Shown here: one piece after another, positions 56,101-64,000 of the stretch
How the letters are laid out: the number at the start of each line of letters is the position of its first letter
Position numbering within the stretch: the first letter of the stretch is position 1
Origin: Prorocentrum cordatum
Taxonomy: Eukaryota > Sar > Dinophyceae > Prorocentrales > Prorocentraceae
Reading direction: 5' to 3'
Assembly (NCBI GenBank): GCA_963575745.1
Contig: CAUYUJ010017633.1
Coordinates: 65,001 to 129,000 of the forward strand
DNA length: 64,000 bases
Notes under the pieces: generated by a model
What the model was told of the DNA's origin: nothing
Seen by the model: only the letters and a program-made list of their open reading frames with translations
Databases searched by the model: none
Program-made: the position numbers and the translations under genes

Positions 56101-57415
56101 CCAGTGGACGCCCAAGAGTCATCAACGATGTTGGAATCAACCCTCCCTCCAAGCTCCCTCTGCATCGGCCCCTACAGCGGTTCATTTCCATTGAGGGAAC
56201 TGCCTCGTTGGAAGACAACAATTTGAGGATCCTGAAGCGTGCCAAAACATTGTTCTCGGGATTTCAACGCCATGTATCAATCTGGCTGCTTCGTCTTGAC
56301 GATCCAGAACCGTGCCAAAACGCCATTTTCGAGACTTCAACACAACGAATCAACATAACAGTTGCGCCCGCATAATCCGGAATCCTTCCAACATGCATTT
56401 TCTGGTACGTTGATCATTGGAATCCGTGAAACTCTTGCAATTTCTTAAAACGAATGTGCGCCGCACTAAGGCGAGAACCACATTTTGAAAACCACCCGCC
56501 CTCAATCCGTGAAACTCTTGCAACTATTCCCCAATCAGAGCTTGCCTCTGTAGGGGTCCTAGCGGATTAAAAATTTAGGTGAGGTTGGTCGCCGATTTCG
56601 GAGGCCGGGCCCGGGTGCCCGGGTGCCCGGGTGCCCGGCGATGCCCGGGTGGCCGGTGAGGTGCGTGGCCGATTTCGGTGGCCGGGCCCGGGTGCCCGGG
56701 TGCCCGGCTGCCCAGGGTGCCCAATCGCCCAATAGCATATAGCCCAATAGCCCTGTAGCCCTATAGCCCTAAAGTTTTATAGCCCCACAGCCCTATAGCC
56801 CTATAGCCCAACCCTATAGCCCTATAGCCTCATAACCCTATAGCTTTATAGCCCTACAGCCCCATAGCCCCAACAAACATCTGATTGGGGTTTTCCTCCG
56901 GTGTCATTTAAAACGAATGTGCGCGGCGCTAAGGCGAGAGCCGCATTTTGAAAAGGAGCCGCCCTCAATCCGTGAAGCTCTTGCCATTTTTTGTAAAACG
57001 AATGTGCTCTGCACTAAAGCGAGAGCCACATTTAGAAAACCACCCGCCCTCAATCCGTGAAGCTCTTGCAAATTAGAAAAAAACGAATGTGCGCGGCGCT
57101 AAAACGAGAGCCGCATTTTGAAAACCACCCGCCCTCAATCCGCGAAGCTTTTGCAAATTTCTAAAAGAATGTGCGTGGCGCTAAGGCGAGAACCACATTT
57201 TGAAAACCACCCGCCCTCCATCCGTGAAGCTCCTGCAATTTTTTAAAACGAATGTGCGCGGCGCTAAGGCGAGAGCCACATTTTGAAAACAACCCGCCTT
57301 CCATCCGCGACGCTCCTGCAATTTTTAAAACGAATGTACGCGGCGCTAAGGCGAAAGCCACATTTTGAAAACCACCCGCCCTCCATCTGTGAAGCTGTTG
57401 CCACTTTTTAAGCTT
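56101..57415. repeat. Dispersed repeat with 80-90-bp units (copy 2) and TATAGCCC insert
   Basis: Begins like the 39.6-kb copy (GAGTCATCAACGATGTTGGA, TTGGAAGACAACAATTTGAG), then units with AAAACGAATGTGCGCGGCGC, TAAGGCGAGAGCC and CCACCCGCCCTC. Between units lie CCCGGGTGCCCGGGTG repeats (56,600-56,710) and CCCTATAGCC repeats (56,745-56,865). About eight units remain, more than at 39.6 kb. Confidence 0.87.
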
Positions 57416-57459
57416 CAGAGGTGAGGAAGTGCGACAGGGAGGAGTTATCTATAAGGGGA

Positions 57460-57600
57460 GGAATGCAGGAGGAGGACGAGGACGAGGACGAGGAGGCGGA
57501 GGCGGAGGAGGAAAAGGAGGCGGAGGCGGAGGAGGAAAAGGAGGCGGAGGCGGAGGCGGAGGCGGAGGAGGAGGAGGAGGCGGAGGAGGAGGAGGAGGAC
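57460..57600. repeat. GGA / GGCGGAGGC array
   Basis: GAGGAGGAC, GGCGGAGGC and GGAGGAAAA units; purine-rich with regular C. Confidence 0.93.
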
Positions 57601-57968
57601 CTTTTGAGAAGCAGTGCCCCCTCGCACTTGCCCCCTTCGGCGTGCCGCCGTCATCTGGGCGGCATCGCACTCTCAACCCATGAGGCTGAGACTGGGCCCC
57701 TGCAGGCGGGACCTGTGGGCAGCCAACGACTCTGGTACACCAGGGCAGCGGAAGCCAGGGCCCCACGCAAGACGAGGCCAAGACCGAGACAACATCGGAC
57801 CGGGACACATCGGGGGCCTCTGAGATCTGGCGGTTCTGAAGAACGTATCCTGCGCGCGCAATTCCAGAGTGCTCCCCAGACATGCGACGCCCTGATGTTT
57901 GCAATGCGGAGTTCCAGGAAGTCCCGACCCTTTACCCGTGGCAGGCTTTTCATTCCGATTCGTTTTTC

Positions 57969-59245
57969 CGAACCCTCCTGTGTTGGGTTCTCGTTTTGAA
58001 ACGAGCACTGCGGTCGCACATCTCCGCCTCCTCCCCCCCTCCTCCTGCCTCCTTCTGCGCTGCTCCGTGGGTGGCTGCGAACTGTGCAACGTTGTGCACT
58101 TGTCGCCACTTTCGTGGCCTCCTGGGAGGCACGGCGGAGTCGGGGAGCACCCGAGACCTCGCAGCTCCCTGGGAGGGAGGGAGATATGCAATTGTCGCCA
58201 CATTCGTAGGCTCCTGGAAGGCACAGCGGAGTCGGGGAGTACCCGAGACCTCGCAGCTCCCTGAGAGGGAGCGACATGCGCAACTGTCGCCACTTTCGTG
58301 GGCTCCTGGAAGGCACGGCGAAGTAGGGGCGTACGCGAGACCTCGCAACTCCCTGGGAAGCTGCGAACTGTGCGACTGTAGCTATTCTCGTGGGCTCATG
58401 GGAGGCGCGGCGGAGTGGGGAGTACCCGAGACCTCGCAGCTCCTTGGGAGAGAGTGAACTGCGCAACCGTCGCCACATTCGCAGGCTCCTGGGAGGCACG
58501 GCGGAACCGGGCAGTACCCGAGACCTCGCAGCTCCCTGGGAGACTCTGGGAGACAACGAACTGTGTACCTGTCGCCACTTTCGTTGGGCCCTGGGGGGCA
58601 CGGCGGAGTAGCAGAGCAAACGGACCCACGCGGGACCTCGCAGCTCCCTGGGTGGCTGCGAACTGCGTAACTGTCGCCACTTTCATGGGTTCCTGGGAGG
58701 TATGGCGGAGAAGGGGAGTACTCGAGACCTCGCACCCCCCCTGGGACGGAGCGGACTGCGCAACTGTCGCCACTTTCGTGGGCTCCTGAAGGCACGGCGG
58801 AGTCGTGGAGTACCGAGACCTCGCAGCTCCCTAGGAGGCTGCGAACTGCGCAACTGTCGCCGCTTTCGTGGACTCCTGAAGGCACGGCGGAGTCGTGGAG
58901 TACCGAGACCTCGCAGCTCCCTAGGGGGCTGCGAACTGCGCAACTGTCGCCGCTTTCGTGGACTCCTGAAGGCACGGCGGAGTAGGGGAGTACCCGAGAC
59001 CTCGCAGCTCCCTGGGAGGGAGCGACATGCGCAACCGTCGCCACTTTCATGGGCTCCTGGGAGGCACGGCGGAGTCGGGGAGTACCCGAGATTTCGCAGC
59101 TCCCTGGAAGGCCGTTGTCTGCGGAGCTGCAGCCACTTTCGCGGGGTCCTGGGAGGATCCAGCCGAGACCTCGCGGCCCCCTGGGAGACTACGAACTGCG
59201 CAGCTGTTGCCACTTTCGTGGATTCCTGGGAGGCACGGCGGAGAT
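57969..59245 (-). mobile_element. Satellite element with about 91-bp units and one clear L end
   Basis: The L end (CCGAACCCTCCTGTGTTGGG, then TTCTCGTTTTGAA, 57,969-58,000) leads into a pyrimidine-rich tract and about 13 copies of a unit near 91 bp (58,070-59,240) containing GCAACTGTCGCCACTTTCGT and CCCGAGACCTCGCAGCTCCC. Adjacent units differ by small indels. No matching R end was recognised after 59,240. Frames through it are repeat translations. Confidence 0.6.
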
Positions 59246-59449
59246 GAGGGCAGCGCAGATCGTGCATATCTGGCGATGTGTTTTTTGTATGGAACGTTCC
59301 TGCAAACACTTGCCTCCCGTTGGGAAGGGGTTGGGTGCGTCTCGGGTCATTGGACGGTCCCAGGGCCCCTTGAGGCCCCCCAGAGGCCGAAAACGACGAA
59401 GACCTTCCCAACCGGAATCTCGTACGACGCAAGCATGTCGGGGTCCAGA

Positions 59450-59645
59450 TCGGGAGCGGCCAGGAGGGGGGTGTCCAAGAGGGGGGGGGTGCAACTCATG
59501 ACCGGCGGCATGTGCGCGGCCCAGCGGGGGGGCCAGGGACGTATCAAAACAAGAAGAGGCGCCATGAAATCTGGGGAACTATCGTGGCCCACGCCATGAC
59601 ATCCGCCCCCCCCTAGTCATCCCCCCCCCTCTTTGCCGCCCCCGA
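59450..59645. mobile_element. MITE family 3, copy b
   Basis: About 196 bp, TCGGGAGCGGCCAGGAGGGG to CTTTGCCGCCCCCGA, same interior as the 27.7-kb copy (GGCGGCATGTGCGCGGCCCA and GAAGAGGCGCCATGAAATC). Terminal inverted repeats near 20 bp with a few mismatches. Confidence 0.72.
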
Positions 59646-59649
59646 CTCA

Positions 59650-60245
59650 GGACGCCCTGAAAGAGTCCTGGAACGCTCGGGAGCGATTCGCCCCCGCCCT
59701 GGCCCCGCTGGGCCACGGGCGCGCCCCCCATGGTGAGCACCAGCCATGGCGAGGAGGGGCAGGCTGGGACGCTGTGACCGGGACCCGCTAAGCAACCACT
59801 GCCCTTCGGCTTCGGCGGCGCCCTGGTGGCTGGCGTGCGAGGGGGCAGGCGCCTCAAAGGGCGGCGGGGCCTCTCAGAAGCCCTCTGGCCTTCTGAGCAG
59901 CCCCCCTGCAGCTTCGGAGAGGCTTGGAGCACTTCTCGGAAGGCTGGGCTTCCCGAGTCTGCCGAGGATGCCCGGCCCCATCTGCCTTCCTCCCCGGGCG
60001 CGCCGCAGCGTATGAGCAACCCCTGCCCCGGCACACGGGGCCTTCCTTTGTATGAGGGAAGCGGCGCCCGCTTTGTGCGCACACGGATTTGAGCAAAGCT
60101 ATTCTCATGATCATCGTGGTAGGTGGGTCATTTCTTACGTTTCCTGTTTTCGGTCCCACGTTATCGGCCTTGGTAGTCTCTGCGCGAGCCCCGCTGCCTG
60201 AAGTCTGCCCATGCCACCTGGCCCTCCGCTCTCAAGCAGCGGCTC
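59650..60245. other. Intron start after the DRILY exon, no other gene seen
   Basis: Ordinary GC-rich sequence immediately 3' of the PIEZO donor at 60,245 on the minus strand. No other gene or clear repeat was recognised. Confidence 0.5.
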
Positions 60246-60726
60246 CTGAAGAGTGTAATGCTGACGATCTCGAAGGAGTGCGTGAAACGCAGCCCTCCGC
60301 GCATGACCTGAACGTCGTACTTCTGCTGTGTCGAAGTCAGTGCGATGTACGCCAGGTAGCAAATATATAGAGAACATGCCAGAGGATGATCCCACAAACT
60401 GATACTATGTCTATGCTGACCGTGCCGGTGGATATTTAGACTGGCATGCACCCACTGCCATATGAATAAGAAATGGACACCAAACAAATGCATAATGATG
60501 AGGCTCATCTGAATACTTCGTACATCCATGCCGCACACGCTTGCCCTCATCCGCTGCGTGTCATCCTGGGCGAAGGTTTTCGGTCCATCCACACTCTGTG
60601 CGTCATCTTGCCTGCTTGATTGTGTCCACTGGTAAGTGCGCGAGTATGTGTATAGAATCCGGTCAAATATCACCAAGAAGAGGACGAATACAAGGACCAG
60701 GACTTGAGCAGTGCTGAACTTGTTCC
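60246..60726 (-). CDS. PIEZO: PIEZO channel exon (DRILY helix and following membrane segments)
   Basis: Largest PIEZO exon found (481 nt, about 160 residues). It opens with NKFSTAQ, then a hydrophobic helix running into FDRILY, the family's conserved DR-x-LY motif. A polar linker, two more hydrophobic segments (MSLIIMHLFGVHFLFIW and CSLYICYLAYIAL), and STQQKYDVQVMRGG follow, the latter matching the family's S-x-x-Q-x-[RK]-[YC]-[GD]-x-P region. It ends with FEIVSITLF plus two bases of an Arg codon. The acceptor is CCAG|GG at 60,727; the donor is AG|GA at 60,246|60,245. The split Arg codon is completed by the exon at 48.9 kb, restoring the family reading (Tyr/Phe-Arg then Pro-Phe-Leu). Two membrane helices and in-frame continuity on both sides make the call firm. 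Confidence 0.93.
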
Positions 60727-61458
60727 CTGGAGAATCTTTTCCATGCAGCTAAACACCCCCTACGGTGTGGCCTTTACTCACCAACTCCTATAATGTTTCC
60801 AGTCGGCAGGACTAGGGGACAAACAGGCGGGACTGAACTTCGAAAACAATGCCGATGTGGAGCGCACAAGAACTACAATCCCCAAACTACAACATCTAAC
60901 ATCTTTACCCCGCCTTTCTGTATGTAAAATGAGTTGCTGGTGCCATAGTGGTCCTGTGCCCAACTGCTTGCCCGCTGCAATGTGACTTTTTCATTTTCCG
61001 CACTCAGACCCAAACCAAAAACCGATGAATTCGGCAGGGGGTACGAGTGTCCGATTTTCTGAGGGTAGGGGTGGGGGAGATCAATCGGGAAGCAAACCTT
61101 GGCTCTGACAAGCCCCACACATCTCCTGCACGCTGGGATCCCGCAGGGATTCAGTGCGAGAGATGCGTGAAGCGATGGCTGTCGGTTCTTCCGCTGAAGC
61201 ACCACTGCTTTCGCAAATGTGCGGCTACTGCGTCATTATTGTCTCGCGTCTCGGTGCTGGACTATCCATCCGTCGCTCGTTCAAGGCGAGGTCGTCCATC
61301 ATTCGTTTGTCTCTTTTTTCCAACATGTTCCACCCGACCTCCCTTCACCATCGTCTTCGCCCCTCGGACCTGTCCTGTCCTCCTGCTCTGGCTTCAAATC
61401 CTTCCCTCCCTGTACCATCCTCTGATGACCTACTGCTGTCCCCAGCGCGCACGCCCGC
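60727..61458 (-). other. Shortest PIEZO intron (732 nt)
   Basis: Starts GCGGGCGTG (GC donor) and ends TTCTCCAG. Lower GC and free of simple repeats, in contrast to the other introns. Confidence 0.7.
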
Positions 61459-61662
61459 CTGTGAACGCGTCGGAGAAGCTCTGGGCGTTATCCCACAAAG
61501 AGCTCCACGAGAACAGCAACAGCAGCAGACACGCTATCGTCAGGCTGAACCGAAACGCGTAGAGGTCCCACACCGACGACAAGGAGAGCGCCAGAAGCAG
61601 ACACGGAAAGCAATTGGAAGGGGAGAGGAGCAACGCGCAGCGGAGATGGCTAGGGACAACGA
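61459..61662 (-). CDS. PIEZO: PIEZO channel exon (late blade transmembrane segment)
   Basis: Partial exon of a PIEZO mechanosensitive cation channel of the plasma or an internal membrane. It is the most upstream exon found. The frame ends with VWDLYAFRF, a hydrophobic run rich in Leu, then FSW and WDNAQSFSDAFTG. This matches the family pattern of a D-[LV]-Y motif opening a transmembrane helix followed by an aromatic-Ser turn, just before the DR-x-LY helix. The 3' boundary at 61,459 (phase 1, AG|GC donor) joins exactly in frame to the next exon across a 732-nt intron. The 5' boundary is uncertain: I placed it after a CAG at 61,663-61,665; a CTAG at 61,650-61,653 is an alternative. The earlier blade repeats are not recognisable up to base 64,000 and probably lie beyond it. 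Confidence 0.75.
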
Positions 61663-64000
61663 CTGGAAAAGACGGGCAGCGACTCCCGTGCGGATGGAGA
61701 GATGCGGCCGAAGGCAGCTCTCGGACACCAGATGCGGTGCGGTGTGGAAGCCACGGTGTCAGCTGGTCAGAGTGAGTGGCTGCGGAACGGTCGTGCTTTC
61801 TCCACGGGCGCTGGTAAAACGCGTGGACACGGCTGCGTCGTGGCAGTGCGGAACGAGCGCAGGCATATCGGTACCTCATAGACCACCCTTCGGGTGACCT
61901 GCCACCGTGCCCCGTGTTGCACGACGTGGAGCGTCCTCGGGTCCTCTGCCTCGTCCCCTGCGCAGCAGGCCTCAATCCTGGGGATTCTTCTAGGGCCCCT
62001 GGCTCTTGAAGCTTCCTGTCGCGTGACTTTTTGGGGCCCCAAGGGGGCCCCAAGACGGGCCAAGAGGGCACCTTAAGAGGCTCCCAAGACGGTCTCAGAG
62101 GGCCCCGACTCGTCGAACAATCGGTCCAAGGCGCCCAGGACGGCTTCCCGGCGGCCGAAACAACCCAAGACGTCTTAAGAGGCCTCCAATAGCCTTCCCA
62201 AAAATGCACCGAGAGGCCAAAGTCAATCATTCTCCTGCGGGTTTTCAAACTGTGTTCTTGGTTCTCCGCTTTTGGAGCTTCCGACGCTGCAAGACGTCAC
62301 AAGAGGCTCTCAAGGCTGCCCCAAGACGGCCCCAGAGGCCTCCAAGAGGGCCCCAAGACAGCCCAAGAGGACCCTAAGACGACCCAATAGGCGCCCAAGA
62401 TAGACCAAGAGGGTCCCGAGAAGGCCCCAAGAAGGGCCCACGAGGGGGAACACGAACCGAAAATCTGAGCCTTCCGCCTTAAGAGGCGCACAGGAAGCCT
62501 AAAAGGCCCCTAAGAGGCCCAACGGGGCACCCAAACCATCCACCAAGAAGCCTCAAACCGGCCTCCAAGAGGCCTCCGGTATGCCCCCCGCGATATCCCA
62601 ACGAACGTCCTAGAGGCCTATGAAACACAAAGCGAGGACGGTGGCGGGATGAGCCGAAGGCCATTCGACCTGCTGGGGACGGAAAGCGCGTGTACTTCGT
62701 GAGGGCGCGCGATCGCTTGCCTAGGGTCTTGAAACCCTGCTGGTGTTAAGGCTTTGGTCAGACAAACAAGCATCTAGCAAAGAACCGTGCGAAAATCAAT
62801 GCATATTGCATCTCTGGGCCTTCCTGGGGGTCCTTTTGGGGCTCTTTTGGGCAATCTTGGGGCCCTCTTGCGCCGTCATTGGGCCCTCTTGGACCGTCTT
62901 GGGGGGCTGGGGCCCTCTTGGGGCCCTCTTGGGGCCCTCTGGGGCCATTCTGGGGACCTCCAGTGGCCCTCTTGGGGCTCTCTGGGGAACCTTTTGGGCG
63001 CTCTTGGGCCGTCTTGGGGCTCTGTTGGGCTGTCTTGGAGCCCACTGAGGCCGCCTTGGGGCCCTCTTGGGGGACTCTTGGGCCGTCTTGGGCCGGTCTT
63101 GGGGGCCTCTTGGGCCGTGTTAGATGGTAGGAAAACCAAAAACGAGTGTGCCAAAAACCTACGTTTTCCCGAAGACATGGGGCGACTTCTGCCTCTCGGG
63201 GGTCCTCTTGGGGGCCTCTTGGAGCGTCTGGAAGGCCGCTTCGGCTGCCTTCAGAGCATCTTGGGCCGTCTTTGAGCGATCTTGGGCCGTCTCGGGGTCC
63301 TCCTGGGCCTCCCTTGGCCGTCTTAGACGTGTCTTCAGACGTCTAGGGAGCCTCTTGGGCCGTCTTGGGCGCTCTTGGGGCTGACTTGGGCCGCGAACAT
63401 GGCCGATGATGAGGGCGATTCGATCTGGGATTGGACCTGCCAACCCCCTCACACTCCCCCTGATGATTTCTCCCATCTACGGGATCGCGACGCTACGCGC
63501 GCTTTCCGTCATCCGCTGCCCCCTGTTGGCTTGCCACAAAAGTGCACGGCGTGCTGGATGTCTGGTGATGCTTGGTTCTTTTCGAAAGAACTCCCCCCTG
63601 GGGCTTCGGCCCAGCCCGCTGGCCATCCGGAAAGTTCCAAACGACACGATCGGCAAGGATTGTTCCTCTCCAGATGGTTCCAAGATGCCCCAAGATGGCC
63701 CCCAAGACGGCCACGACGGCCTTCAAGTTCACCCAAGATGGTTTCCATGACGGCCCACGATGGTCCAAGATTCCTCCAAGGCTCTAAGATGGCCCAAGAC
63801 GGTTCAAGAGGCCCCCAAGAAGCCTCCAAGACGGCCTATGAGGCCCCTAAGAACTGCACCAGGAAGGCCCGAAGAGGCCAGCATCATTGATTTTCCTTGG
63901 TTTTGGAAGGATCTTGGAATTTCTTTGAAATCGGCCTTCCGACGGCCCGAGACGGCTCAAGAGCTCCTGGTTTGGAAACGGCCGTCCGACGGCCCACGAC
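61663..64000. repeat. CCAAGAGGGCCCCAAG / CTTGGGGCCCTC minisatellites
   Basis: 61,980-62,600 has AAGAGGCCCCAAGACGGCC-type units; 62,810-63,400 has the complementary CTTGGGGCCCTCTTGGGCCG; 63,680-63,880 returns to the first polarity. 62,640-62,780 and 63,400-63,600 are ordinary. No further upstream PIEZO exon could be recognised. Confidence 0.75.

Larger units (their letters stand above)
11419..61662 (-). other. PIEZO: Extent of the PIEZO-like gene with giant repeat-filled introns
   Basis: Span of the recognised exons of one minus-strand PIEZO gene; the left limit is the low-confidence exon, and the firm part is 26,428-61,662. Introns between the firm exons are 732, 11,328, 13,898, 6,366 and 1,503 nt. 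Phases agree at all five junctions (1, 2, 1, 1, 2). Donors are GC, GA, GT, GC and GA, with a GTAAGAG donor closing the last firm exon; four of the five acceptors have G as the first exon base. PIEZO proteins are trimeric stretch-activated cation channels; the recovered part corresponds to the region from the last blade helices through most of the cap. Not found: the N-terminal blade (expected beyond 64,000), one cap exon, the pore-lining inner helix and the C-terminal domain. Confidence 0.88.

Overview
The window is nuclear DNA from a dinoflagellate. The clearest evidence is at 53,556-53,592 on the minus strand: a complete dinoflagellate spliced-leader (DinoSL) sequence followed directly by its characteristic 15-nt relict, at the 5' end of a retroposed mRNA. 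GC-rich third codon positions, introns with GT, GC or GA donors and AG|G acceptors, and very heavy simple-sequence and satellite content agree with this. I cannot name the genus.

One multi-exon gene dominates. Reading right to left on the minus strand, exons at about 61.6, 60.5, 48.8, 34.8, 28.2 and 26.5 kb join in consistent phase into a continuous stretch of a PIEZO mechanosensitive channel: a late blade segment, the helix ending in DRILY, the HELR..TDW / FKLED region, the anchor and outer helix, and most of the extracellular cap. Introns of 0.7 to about 14 kb separate them, so six small exons (about 1.4 kb of coding sequence) spread over 35 kb. A weaker cap exon lies at 11.4-11.5 kb. The N-terminal part must lie beyond base 64,000. 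The inner pore helix and C-terminus were not found.

Most of the rest is intron or 3'-side DNA filled with repeats. From left to right: a higher-order GC-rich satellite (2.5-9.1 kb) interrupted by a 2.5-kb element carrying a 77-bp satellite (6.2-8.7 kb); large repeats with TCG arrays (11.8-24 kb) interrupted by a related element with a 90-bp satellite (19.9-21.4 kb); a third such element (30.4-33.0 kb); related partial copies at 28.6 and 58.0 kb; several MITE-like inverted-repeat families, one with 8-bp target duplications; long GGA/CTC arrays (37-46 kb); and the DinoSL retrocopy (52.4-53.6 kb) inside the 11.3-kb PIEZO intron, on the same strand. No rRNA, tRNA, CRISPR or prokaryotic-type features were seen. 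Most long open frames are by-products of stop-poor GC-rich repeats and are not annotated as genes.
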